Origin: KBS-96 sp964247975
GTDB lineage: Bacteria; Acidobacteriota; Terriglobia; Bryobacterales; Bryobacteraceae
Direction: 5' to 3'
DNA: 64,000 nucleotides
Assembly (NCBI GenBank): GCA_964247975.1
Contig: CAXTWH010000012.1
Location: 46,237-110,236 of the forward strand
The notes under the pieces are model-generated. The model was not told where the DNA came from and searched no databases. It saw only the letters and a program-made list of their open reading frames with translations. Below are positions 52,560-60,948 of the stretch, piece after piece; position 1 is the stretch's first letter; each line of letters opens with the position of its first letter. A program made the translations under genes and the position numbers.

Positions 52560-54619
52560 GCATGCTACCTTTTCGGCCCTCCATGCGAAGAAAGCTATCC
52601 AGCCTGCTTGTCTTCTCCACATTCTGGCTGTTTGCTGGTAGTGAGACAGTGCTGGGCCAGCAACCATCTCCCACTTCGGCAGCACTCGGAGAACCCCAAT
52701 CAAATGCCACAGTACGCGGCGTAGCAGCCGGTTCCTCGTTGCCTAAGGAAGAGCGCCCGAACATTCCGCTGCGGCAATCGGCCTTCGACTTTCTCGGTCC
52801 TTTTCGCAAAGGCAGCGTGCCGCCCATTTCACTTGGCGCGGCAAACCGCGCCCGGTCGCTCGTGCGCGACGGCTCCATTTACCTGAGCCTTTACGATGCG
52901 CTCGCGCTGGCCATTGAAAACAATCTCGATGTGGAAGTGCAGCGCTACGATTTATCCATCGCCGGTACAGACGTGCTTCGCTCCCAAGGCGGCGGCAATC
53001 TTCGCGGCCTTGATTTTTCGGTGGCGGAAAGCCCAACCGGAGTGGGCGGTCCAGGCAGTCCGCTGTTGAACAGCGCGGCAGCTACCGGAACGCTGACCAC
53101 GCCCACTATTAACGATCTGACCACCCTCAATGTTTTGACGGAAACGCAAACCAACCTTTCCGTGCAAAGCACCGCTCTTTATTCGCCCGGTCCTTCCATT
53201 CCCTTGCTCGATCCTTCGCTGCTGGGGCAGGTGGGATGGTTCAAGCGAACCAACACATCAGCTTTAACATCCACCGTCGGCGGCACGGGTAATAGCGCTT
53301 TATCGTCGAACCCAGCGCCTTTAAATTTCAGTGTTGCCAATTTGGAGTATGTGCAAGGGTTCAGTTCCGGCACGCAGCTTGAAGTTGATCTAAATAATGC
53401 GGCTCAGGTTTTATACGGCAATCAAGCGCAAAGCAACCCCTTCAGCACTCCCAACACATCAGTCACCCTGACGCAGCCTTTGTTGCGCGGCTTCAGCAAC
53501 AGCATCAATCTCAGATTCATCAAAATTGCTCAGTTGAACCGGAAAATCTCCCGTTTGGTCTTTTATCAGCAGCTTATCAGCACGGTTTATGGCGTTTCCC
53601 GACTTTATTACGACCTGGTCAGCCTGAATGAAAACGCGCAAGTCAAGCGCGAAACGCTGGCTGCTGCCCGCAAGCTTTTTGAAGACGATGCGGCGCAAGT
53701 AGACCAGGGAACTTTGGCGCCTTTGGAGTTGACCCGCGCGCGGGCGCTGGTTTCCTCAAGCGAACTGGACTTGATTCAAGCAGAAGGCCTGGTTCACCAG
53801 GAGGAAGTGATTTTGAAAACACAATTGGCGCGTCGCGGCAGTGCTGATCCTTCACTGGTGAATTTGAAAATCGTTCCCACTGATCCGATCACCATTCCTG
53901 CGCGGGACGAATTGCAACCACTGGACGAACTGGTTTCCAATGCTCTTTCGGCACGTCCGGATCTGGTGCAAGCCGCGCTCCAGGTGCAAACCGGAGAACT
54001 GGCGGTGAAAGGCTCGCAAAGCGCGGCCCGGCCGGAACTGGACTTGATTGGAAATTTTCAAACGCGCGGCAGTTCAGAAACTCCTTTCGATACGCTTGGC
54101 ACTCAAGGCACAGGCATCTTATCAGCGGTTCCGAACCTGGCGGTAGCAGGACTGCGTACTTCCAGAATCTACCAGGCCGGCATTCAGTTAAATCTGCCGC
54201 TGCGAAACCGGGTAGCGCAGGCTGACGCGGCGCGCGATCTGCTGGAACTGCGCCAATCGCAGGCCCGCAGTCAGCGTTTAGCAAACGAAGTTCGCGAAGA
54301 AGTGGAAAATTCCACAATCGCTCTGCAAACTGCTCGTACTGCGCTGGAGGCCGCCATCCAAAGCCGCCAGTACCAGGAACAACTGGTGAGCGCGGAGCGG
54401 GACAAGCTTTCGGTCGGTGCTTCCACCAACCTGCTGGTGATTCAGCAGCAAGCTTACTTGTCGCAGGCCCGCTCCACCGAAGTGGCCGCCCGCAGCGTTT
54501 GGGTGAAAGCGCGGGTGGCGCTTGATCGCGCGCTCGGCAGTTTGGTGGAAAAAAACGGCATCCGCTTCGATGATGCAGTGAACGGCAGCCTGCCCGAAAA
54601 AACCGCTTCCCGACCGTAA
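52556..54619 (+). CDS. TolC-family outer-membrane efflux channel
   Basis: The 687-residue protein starts with a signal peptide (ca. 10-35) and has two OEP repeats: the N-terminal part with LYDALALAIENNLDVEVQRYD (ca. 100-120) and the C-terminal part with LVSNALSARPDLVQAALQVQ and long helices to residue ca. 670. It is longer than Escherichia coli TolC because of extra loops of Gly/Ser/Thr-rich sequence in ca. 140-270. GTG 52556 overlaps the adaptor stop; ATG 52562 is the alternative start. It completes the tripartite efflux operon. Confidence 0.93.
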   Translation: MSMLPFRPSMRRKLSSLLVFSTFWLFAGSETVLGQQPSPTSAALGEPQSNATVRGVAAGSSLPKEERPNIPLRQSAFDFLGPFRKGSVPPISLGAANRARSLVRDGSIYLSLYDALALAIENNLDVEVQRYDLSIAGTDVLRSQGGGNLRGLDFSVAESPTGVGGPGSPLLNSAAATGTLTTPTINDLTTLNVLTETQTNLSVQSTALYSPGPSIPLLDPSLLGQVGWFKRTNTSALTSTVGGTGNSALSSNPAPLNFSVANLEYVQGFSSGTQLEVDLNNAAQVLYGNQAQSNPFSTPNTSVTLTQPLLRGFSNSINLRFIKIAQLNRKISRLVFYQQLISTVYGVSRLYYDLVSLNENAQVKRETLAAARKLFEDDAAQVDQGTLAPLELTRARALVSSSELDLIQAEGLVHQEEVILKTQLARRGSADPSLVNLKIVPTDPITIPARDELQPLDELVSNALSARPDLVQAALQVQTGELAVKGSQSAARPELDLIGNFQTRGSSETPFDTLGTQGTGILSAVPNLAVAGLRTSRIYQAGIQLNLPLRNRVAQADAARDLLELRQSQARSQRLANEVREEVENSTIALQTARTALEAAIQSRQYQEQLVSAERDKLSVGASTNLLVIQQQAYLSQARSTEVAARSVWVKARVALDRALGSLVEKNGIRFDDAVNGSLPEKTASRP

Positions 54620-54670
54620 AGGTTTTTTCCGGTTACAAATGATTTTCCATTTCGCTACCCTGGAAGAACA

Positions 54671-55207
54671 GTGGCAGTTCCGGTTAAATCAACAAAACTA
54701 GTTCCAGCTAAAAGCAGCACATCCAGCAATGCTCTTTACTTCATTGGTGTTTATAAGCTGTTTGAATGCGGCCTGCTGATTGCCGCCGGTATCGGCTTGC
54801 ATCGGCTATTAAATCGTGATATGGCTGAAACCGTGAATCATTTGGTCCATGTGATTCGCGCAGACCCCAATAATCATTACATTCACAGAGCAATGGAAAA
54901 AGCGTTCGCCGTCAGCCCGAAACAACTGCGGGAATTGAGCTTTGGAACATTCTTCTACGCGTTTCTGCGCTTTGCCGAAGGCATCGGGCTGGTTCTTCGC
55001 AAGCGTTGGGGCGAATACTTGACGATCGCGGTGACGGGTTTATTCATTCCTTTAGAAATGTGGGAAGTGGCGCGGCATGTTACGCCGGTCAGAACCATTG
55101 TTTTGCTGTTAAACGTTCTGATTGTGGTTTACCTGATTTGGAATCTACGCCGCCACAATTCAGCGGCGGGACGCAATTTCCAAATTCGCCGTGCTGTACG
55201 GAGTTAA
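54671..55207 (+). CDS. DUF2127-type membrane protein, 178 aa
   Basis: A small membrane protein with about four hydrophobic segments (LYFIGVYKLFECGLLIAAGIG at the start, then ca. 95-110, 117-135 and 143-160). The pattern with KRWGEYLTIAVTGLFIPLEMWE matches the DUF2127 family, whose function is not known. The start is GTG 54671, after a GGAAGA-like site. It lies 51 bases after the TolC gene and may be co-transcribed, but its link to efflux is unknown. Confidence 0.75.
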   Translation: MAVPVKSTKLVPAKSSTSSNALYFIGVYKLFECGLLIAAGIGLHRLLNRDMAETVNHLVHVIRADPNNHYIHRAMEKAFAVSPKQLRELSFGTFFYAFLRFAEGIGLVLRKRWGEYLTIAVTGLFIPLEMWEVARHVTPVRTIVLLLNVLIVVYLIWNLRRHNSAAGRNFQIRRAVRS

Positions 55208-55219
55208 AAACTTGTTTGT

Positions 55220-55245
55220 TCAGTAAAAATAAAAATTTTAACTGA
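55220..55245 (+). terminator. AT-rich hairpin after the DUF2127 gene
   Basis: TCAGT (55220-55224) pairs with ACTGA (55241-55245), and AAAAT with ATTTT inside, with one mismatch. It is weak and lacks a T-run, so its role as a terminator is uncertain. The rest of the gap to 55384 holds nothing recognised. Confidence 0.3.
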
Positions 55246-55384
55246 GAGGTTGCAAACGGACCAAAGCTGCCCATCAACGAAAGCCTTACCGCAATGCCGA
55301 AAGAGTGCCGGAGAGTCCATTGCCTGTCGTGCGGAAACATGTATTAAGCCGCATCGAACTATCTTCCAGCCGTTGAACACCGAA

Positions 55385-55690
55385 CTACACCTTCAGTTTG
55401 AAACCAGGATGAAGCAGATCCAGCGTTTCTTTATGCCGCCGCATATAAGCCTGCACAAACGAACAAGCGGGAACAACCGTTAACTTGTGTTCCCGCGCAT
55501 AAGCAAGACCCGCTTGGGCTAACGCGCTGCTGATTCCCTGCCCTTCCAAAATCTCCGGCACACCGGTATGAGTAAACGTGATGGACGAAGAAGATCGCCG
55601 GTATTCCAAAACCGCCAACTCCGAATCAACCTCAATCTCAAAGCGCTGCTGCGCTTCATTCAAGACCGGAACCGGTTTAACGTTGGCCAT
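55385..55690 (-). CDS. Small GNAT-like N-acetyltransferase, 101 aa
   Basis: A compact single-domain protein of the YjdJ/GTLF3B-like group: ITFTHTGVPEILEGQGISSALAQAGLAYARE holds the acetyl-CoA binding loop (EGQGISSAL in place of RGxGxA), and VVPACSFVQAYMRRH ends the domain. Members are thought to be acyltransferases on unknown small targets. The ATG at 55690 gives the normal N-terminus. It overlaps the end of araD by 14 bases and is the last gene of the arabinose operon, perhaps only by position. Confidence 0.85.
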   Translation of the reverse strand: MANVKPVPVLNEAQQRFEIEVDSELAVLEYRRSSSSITFTHTGVPEILEGQGISSALAQAGLAYAREHKLTVVPACSFVQAYMRRHKETLDLLHPGFKLKV

Positions 55691-56369
55691 AATAAGCACT
55701 GCTCCCGTGCTTGCGAAGAAAATGTTTGTCGCGCAGGACATCAGTTAATGGCGGCACTTGAGCATTGATGGAAAATGTCAGGTACGCCAGATGAGCCAAT
55801 TCTTCCACCACCACCGCCATGTGCGCGGCGTCAGTAGGAGTGCGCCCCCAGGTAAACGGGGCATGGCCCGCCACCAGCACAGCCGGAGTTTCCAGCGGAT
55901 CTAAATTTTTAAACCGCCGGATAATCGCATGACCGGTGTTCAGCTCATATTCCGTTTCAATTTCTTCCGGCAGCATGTGCGAAGTCACCGGGATTGGACC
56001 ACGACAATAATCGGCGTGCGTTGTTCCTAAACAGGGAATATCTTTGGCAGCCTGCGCCCAGGCAGTGGCGTAACGCGAATGAGTATGCACCACGCCGCCA
56101 ATCTTTTTAAAAGCGCGGTATAAAGCCAGATGCGTCGGCAAGTCTGAAGAAGGCCGCAAGGAACCTTCCAAGATGTTCCCGTTTAGGTCAGTCACCACTA
56201 ACTGATCGGGCGTCATGGATTGGTATGGCACACCGCTCGGCTTAATGACCACTCGCTGATTATCCATGTCGAAACCGCTGGCGTTGCCGAACGTGTAAAG
56301 AACCAGTCCTCGTTTCACCAGTTCCAGATTGGCTTCCAAAACATCTTCGCGAAGCTGCTTTAAATTCAT
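55677..56369 (-). CDS. araD: L-ribulose-5-phosphate 4-epimerase
   Basis: AraD converts L-ribulose-5-phosphate to D-xylulose-5-phosphate. The 230-residue class II aldolase-like protein shows GNASGFDMDNQRVVIKPSGVPY (phosphate-binding), VVHTHSRYATAWAQA with the zinc histidines, GTTHADYCRGPIPVT and the C-terminal HAPFTWG segment. It overlaps araB by four bases (ATGA), so the kinase and epimerase are made together. No araA isomerase gene is in the window. Confidence 0.95.
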   Translation of the reverse strand: MNLKQLREDVLEANLELVKRGLVLYTFGNASGFDMDNQRVVIKPSGVPYQSMTPDQLVVTDLNGNILEGSLRPSSDLPTHLALYRAFKKIGGVVHTHSRYATAWAQAAKDIPCLGTTHADYCRGPIPVTSHMLPEEIETEYELNTGHAIIRRFKNLDPLETPAVLVAGHAPFTWGRTPTDAAHMAVVVEELAHLAYLTFSINAQVPPLTDVLRDKHFLRKHGSSAYYGQR

Positions 56370-57952
56370 GATGATTTTCTTGTTCGTTCCGCGATGTTTC
56401 GTAAAGCAGGCAGCACGTCGCCCAAAGCCACTGCCGCGGAATCTTTCGCGCCCAGGCCAAAATAAAGTTTCCGGTATAGTGGAAACAATTCGTCGTAAAT
56501 CTGTACGCTTTCCGATTCCGGCTCATAAACACGGTGGGGCGGACATAAAGCGTCCTGCGCTTCTTCGATTGTTCGGAAAGTCCCGGCTGCTAGAAACGCA
56601 AATATGGCTGACCCCAAGCTGGTGACGTCTCCTTGCGGAACCAGAATCGGCTTGCGCAAAACGTTCGCATAAATCCGGTTCAGCGTTTCGTTGCGCTGCG
56701 GTATGCCGCCGCCGTTGATAATGCGCTTCACAGCCGCGCCATGTTCATCCATGCGGTCGAGAATAATGCGGGTGTGAAAAGCCGTGCCTTCAATCGCGGC
56801 AAACAATTCATCCGCCGCCGTGTGCGACAGATTCCAGCCGAGCGTCACGCCGCCGAGTTCCGGGTTTACCAGCACCGTGCGGTCGCCGTTATCCCAGGTC
56901 AGGCGCAGCAGGCCGGTTTCGCCAGCCCGGTAATTTTGCAGTTCTCCCGATAACTGAGCCGCTGTTGTTCCAGCGCGGCGGGCGATTGCTTCAAAGATAT
57001 CGCCTACCGCCGAAAGCCCTGCTTCAATGCCGGTCAGCGCCGGGTCAACCGAGCCGGGCACTACGCCGCACACCCCCGGCACCAGTTGCGATTCGGCGCT
57101 TAACCCGATGATGCAGGTAGAAGTGCCGATCACATTCACCACATCGCCCAGGCGCACGCCCGCCCCAACCGCGTCCCAATGGGCATCGAACGCGCCTACC
57201 GGAATCGGAATACCGGGGGAAAGCCCCAGTTTCTCCGCCCACTCCGGCGCAAGCTGCCCGGCGATTTTGTCGGATGTTTCGTACGTTCCGGCCAGCTTTT
57301 CGCGAACACCCTTTAACAGCGGATCAACCTGCGCCAGAAAATCTTCCGGCGGCAATCCGCCGAGCGCGGCGTTCCAAAGCCACTTATGCCCCATCGCGCA
57401 AACGCTGCGATGCGCTTGCGCCGGATTGTGAACGCCGCAGAGAACCGCCGCTACCATATCGCAGTGTTCAAAAGCGGAAGCGAACTGCTCCCGTTTATCC
57501 GGATTGTGGCGCAGCCAGTGAAGCAGCTTCGAAAAGCCCCATTCCGATGAATAAACGCCGCCGCACCATTCAATCGCTTGCAAACCGTACTCGCGCGCTT
57601 GGGCGGTAATTTCGGCTGCTTCGCGCCAGGAACGGTGATCGCACCAGAGGTAATAATCATCGAGCGGCAGCATGTTCCGGTCCACCGGAACAACGCTCGA
57701 CCCGGTAGTGTCAAGCGCCATCGCCGCAATCCGCTGCCCATCCACTTGGGCGGCTTCCACTGCCCGTTTCGTGGCCGCCACCAGCGCGTTCATCTGGTCG
57801 GCGTGGCTTTGGGTGCAATGGTTCGGGTCGCTTCGTTTCCGGTGCAGCGGGTATTCCGCCGTGCCTGCCCCTAAGCGGCCCTGCTCGCTGTCGAAAATGG
57901 AAACCCGAACGCTGAGAGTTCCAAAATCAACGCCCGCCACAAGCGTACTCAT
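56366..57952 (-). CDS. araB: Ribulokinase
   Basis: AraB phosphorylates L-ribulose. The 528-residue FGGY-family kinase starts with VAGVDFGTLSVRVSIFDSEQG (phosphate 1 motif) and has ALDTTGSSVVPVD, IPVGAFDAHWDAVGAGVR and the adenosine motif around RIINGGGIPQRNETLNRIYANVL. It is the long bacterial ribulokinase type rather than xylulokinase. It lies 30 bases after a small membrane-protein gene and the Na+ symporter gene, forming a transport-to-pentose-phosphate operon. Confidence 0.95.
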   Translation of the reverse strand: MSTLVAGVDFGTLSVRVSIFDSEQGRLGAGTAEYPLHRKRSDPNHCTQSHADQMNALVAATKRAVEAAQVDGQRIAAMALDTTGSSVVPVDRNMLPLDDYYLWCDHRSWREAAEITAQAREYGLQAIEWCGGVYSSEWGFSKLLHWLRHNPDKREQFASAFEHCDMVAAVLCGVHNPAQAHRSVCAMGHKWLWNAALGGLPPEDFLAQVDPLLKGVREKLAGTYETSDKIAGQLAPEWAEKLGLSPGIPIPVGAFDAHWDAVGAGVRLGDVVNVIGTSTCIIGLSAESQLVPGVCGVVPGSVDPALTGIEAGLSAVGDIFEAIARRAGTTAAQLSGELQNYRAGETGLLRLTWDNGDRTVLVNPELGGVTLGWNLSHTAADELFAAIEGTAFHTRIILDRMDEHGAAVKRIINGGGIPQRNETLNRIYANVLRKPILVPQGDVTSLGSAIFAFLAAGTFRTIEEAQDALCPPHRVYEPESESVQIYDELFPLYRKLYFGLGAKDSAAVALGDVLPALRNIAERTRKSS

Positions 57953-57982
57953 AAACTGTTCCAGTGTAGCGTTGAGTAATTG

Positions 57983-58213
57983 CTATCGGCCATTCGATCC
58001 GCGCCTGGGATAAAAACGATAAGTGTAAAACGCGCCGATGAGCGTCAGAAACGCGCCCCACCAGATGCCCGCATGAAGATTTTCCAGAACCACGTGCTGC
58101 ACGGGCGGAACATACAGGTTGTAGATGCCTGCCGTGAAAATCACAACCCCGTAAGCAAGCAGCAGCACGCCTATAAAAAACCAGATCGAAATAAGTCCTT
58201 TGCCTTCAATCAT
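57983..58213 (-). CDS. Small two-helix membrane protein, 76 aa
   Basis: I do not recognise a named family. The protein has two hydrophobic segments (SIWFFIGVLLLAYGVVIFTAG at ca. 9-29 and IWWGAFLTLIGAFYTYRF at ca. 50-67) joined by a loop with YNLYVPP. It is encoded six bases after the Na+ symporter gene and 30 before araB, so it may be an accessory of that transporter. This is inferred from position alone. Confidence 0.7.
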   Translation of the reverse strand: MIEGKGLISIWFFIGVLLLAYGVVIFTAGIYNLYVPPVQHVVLENLHAGIWWGAFLTLIGAFYTYRFYPRRGSNGR

Positions 58214-58219
58214 GTGTTT

Positions 58220-59941
58220 CTACCAGAAAATAATATTCAACACCGCAAACACCAAAGCAACAATCACTGCCCAGAACAAAGGACGCCGATACAACGGCAG
58301 ATTGGTTTCCGCCGGAATCGCGGTTGCGCCGTAAACGAGTCCGGCCAGTTCGGAATCGGGCTTGGGCCTGGTCATCAGGCTGACAATCACCGTTACCACC
58401 ACGCAGATGATCCACGACCATAAGGCGCGATACATATTTTCAGCCATGTCCTTTGCATAAACGGAAAGCGCGATGTAGCGCAGCGCCGCCGGGTCCAGCT
58501 TCACCCAGGCCCACATGCTGATGGAAGAAACCGTTCCGGCCAGCAATCCCCAGAAGCCGCCCGGGCCGGTGGCGCGCTTCCACAACATTCCCAGAATCAC
58601 CGTTCCGAACAAAGGCGCGATAAAAAAACTGAACAGGGCCTGCACATAATCCATAATGCTCGCAAACTGCATTACCAGGTAAGCGGTGCCGATGCTCACC
58701 AGCACGCCGATCACCGTACACCAGCGGCCTACCGCAACGTAATGCTCATCCGGCGCTTGTTTCCGCATAAAAGCCCGGTAGATATCGTAAGTCCACACGG
58801 TGGCGAATGCGCTGACGTTCCCCGCCATGCCGGACATAAAGCCCGCGATCAGCGCCGTAATTCCTAAACCCAACAAGCCCGGACCGCAGTAGCGCGCCAG
58901 CATCAACGGCAGCACTTCGTTGTACGTATGCACGCCGGGCGCGGCCTGCGATTCGCCCACCAATTTTTGAGGCAGCACCGCCAGCGCCAGCAGCCCCGGC
59001 AAGATCACAATAAACGGCACGCACATTTTGAAGGATGCTCCAATGATCGGCGCCATCTTTGCCGAGCGCAGATCCTTCGCGGTGAGTACCCGCTGCACTA
59101 CCAGAAAATCCGTGGTCCAATAACCGAACGAAATCACGCCGCCTAGGCCGAGAATGATTCCGGTCCAGTGAATGCCCATCGGGTTATCGCTGAACGAGCC
59201 GAGCGTGCTCCACAAATGGGTGTACTGCTGACCGGGAAAATTCGTGCTGATGCGATGCACCATGCCGTCCCAGCCGCCGGTTTCCACTAAACCGATAATG
59301 GAAACCAGAATCGCGCCCAGCCAGATCAGAAAGAATTGCAGCACTTCGTTGAAGATCGCGGAAAGCAATCCACCCAGAAACACATAAGCCGCCACCGTCA
59401 GCGAGGAAACCCAGATGCTGAAATTGATATCCCAGCCGAGAATCACTTTCATCACCAGCGCCATGGAATACATGTTGATGCCGCTCATCAGCACTGTCAT
59501 AAAGCCGAACGTAATCGCCGCCAGCGCGCGCGACGATTCGCCGAAGCGCAGTTGCAGATAACCCGGAACGGAATGTGTGCGGGAAATGTAATAGAAGGGC
59601 ATCATCACGATGCCGAGAAACAACATCGCCGGTATTGCGCCGATCCAATACCAATGCGTAGCCAGAATGCCGTATTGATAAGCGGCAGCGGCCCAGCCCA
59701 TCAGTTCCAGCGATCCCAAATTAGCCGCCACGAACGACAGACCAGCCACCCACGCCGTCATGTCGCGCCCGGCCAGGAAAAATTCTTCCCCGGTATTCGT
59801 ATATTTTTTCAGGTACAAGCCGATGCCTAACACCATCGCAAAATAAAGCGCAATCACCAGCAAATCAACCGGGCTGAGATTAATTAACCTTTCGGAAGCA
59901 GCGGATTGCAGAAACAGTAAAAAGGCCGGCAAGGGGAGCAT
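58220..59941 (-). CDS. Sodium:solute symporter (SSS family)
   Basis: A 573-residue transporter with about 14 hydrophobic segments. SSS-family motifs include VIALYFAMVLGIGLYLKKYT, FFLAGRDMTAWVAGLSFVAANLGSLELMGW (helix 1-2 region with Na+ ligands) and GYWTTDFLVVQRVLTAKD (the sugar-transporter-type signature). Neighbouring araB and araD suggest L-arabinose or L-ribulose as the substrate; direct evidence is lacking. It heads the operon and is divergent from the serine hydrolase gene, with 74 bases between them. Confidence 0.9.
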   Translation of the reverse strand: MLPLPAFLLFLQSAASERLINLSPVDLLVIALYFAMVLGIGLYLKKYTNTGEEFFLAGRDMTAWVAGLSFVAANLGSLELMGWAAAAYQYGILATHWYWIGAIPAMLFLGIVMMPFYYISRTHSVPGYLQLRFGESSRALAAITFGFMTVLMSGINMYSMALVMKVILGWDINFSIWVSSLTVAAYVFLGGLLSAIFNEVLQFFLIWLGAILVSIIGLVETGGWDGMVHRISTNFPGQQYTHLWSTLGSFSDNPMGIHWTGIILGLGGVISFGYWTTDFLVVQRVLTAKDLRSAKMAPIIGASFKMCVPFIVILPGLLALAVLPQKLVGESQAAPGVHTYNEVLPLMLARYCGPGLLGLGITALIAGFMSGMAGNVSAFATVWTYDIYRAFMRKQAPDEHYVAVGRWCTVIGVLVSIGTAYLVMQFASIMDYVQALFSFFIAPLFGTVILGMLWKRATGPGGFWGLLAGTVSSISMWAWVKLDPAALRYIALSVYAKDMAENMYRALWSWIICVVVTVIVSLMTRPKPDSELAGLVYGATAIPAETNLPLYRRPLFWAVIVALVFAVLNIIFW

Positions 59942-60015
59942 CTAGAATAAAAAGTCCTTCAGGAAGCATACGACAACGGTTCTGAAAACCTCTATGGTAG
60001 TGATGAATATCAGTA

Positions 60016-60948
60016 ATGAAACTCCTTTCCCTGTTCCTGCTCGGAGCTTGCGCGTTGCTGGCCGGTGACACTACCGCGTCCCGCAAGACCGATCTGCTTT
60101 GGAGCAAACTGGCGCATAACATCGAAGTGCTCGATCAGCATTTTGGCGGCGTGCTCGGCGTGGCGATTCTGGACCTCACCGATTATCATGAATGGACCTA
60201 CCATGCCGATGAAATTTTTCCAACTGCCAGCACCATTAAGCTTGCCATTCTGGCCGATTTATTTCATCAGGAAGACTTAGGCCGCGCCGGTAAACCGGCC
60301 ATCACGCGCTTGAACACGCTATACACCGTGCAGAAGCAGGATCTGGTTGCCGATAGCGCAGTGCTTGGCAACATGACTCCGGGCATCACGATTCTCACGA
60401 ACCGCGATCTGGCCGGGGCGGTTGTGGCTGTCAGCGACAATTCCGCGTCCAACATCCTGGCCGGGCGGTTAGGCATGTCGAGCGTCAACAAATTTCTAGA
60501 TCAGCTTGGCTTAAAACAAACCCGTTTAAAGCGCATGATGATGGATCTGCAGGCCGCCCGCGAAAACCGGGAAAACATCGCCACTCCTCAGGAATTAGTT
60601 TTGCTGCTTCAGGCTTTATACGACAAAAGGATATGCAGTCCGGAACTGACCGCAGATTTTTTCACGCTGCTTTCAACGCCCAAAGATAGCTGGATGCCGC
60701 GCCTGCTGCCGGAAAGCGTCAAGGTCGCCAATAAACCCGGTTCGCTCGCCGGAGTGCGATGCGACGCCGGCATTGTGTTTGTTCCCAATCGCCCTTTTGC
60801 GTTGGCGGTAATGACCACCTACGACGAAGATGAACATGCTGCGGAAGAATTGATCAGCCAAATTTCGCTTGCAGCCTGGAAGATGTTTGATCTGCTGTCT
60901 GTATCTTCTGAGTACGGGCGGCAGATTACCGAGCGCAACAGTCATTGA
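60016..60948 (+). CDS. Class A beta-lactamase-like serine hydrolase lacking the deacylation glutamate
   Basis: A 310-residue exported protein (signal peptide 1-17) of the penicillin-binding/beta-lactamase fold. The nucleophile motif is Ser72-x-x-Lys75 (STIK), the second motif is Ser140-Asp-Asn142, and the third is KPG at 240-242 instead of KTG/KSG. In the omega-loop, TEM-type Glu166 aligns with a Met (174/175) in LKRMMMDLQAA and Asn170 with Gln, so the usual deacylating base is missing. It is more likely a cell-wall peptidase or other serine hydrolase than a resistance enzyme. Its end overlaps the convergent GH32 gene by seven bases. Confidence 0.85.
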   Translation: MKLLSLFLLGACALLAGDTTASRKTDLLWSKLAHNIEVLDQHFGGVLGVAILDLTDYHEWTYHADEIFPTASTIKLAILADLFHQEDLGRAGKPAITRLNTLYTVQKQDLVADSAVLGNMTPGITILTNRDLAGAVVAVSDNSASNILAGRLGMSSVNKFLDQLGLKQTRLKRMMMDLQAARENRENIATPQELVLLLQALYDKRICSPELTADFFTLLSTPKDSWMPRLLPESVKVANKPGSLAGVRCDAGIVFVPNRPFALAVMTTYDEDEHAAEELISQISLAAWKMFDLLSVSSEYGRQITERNSH

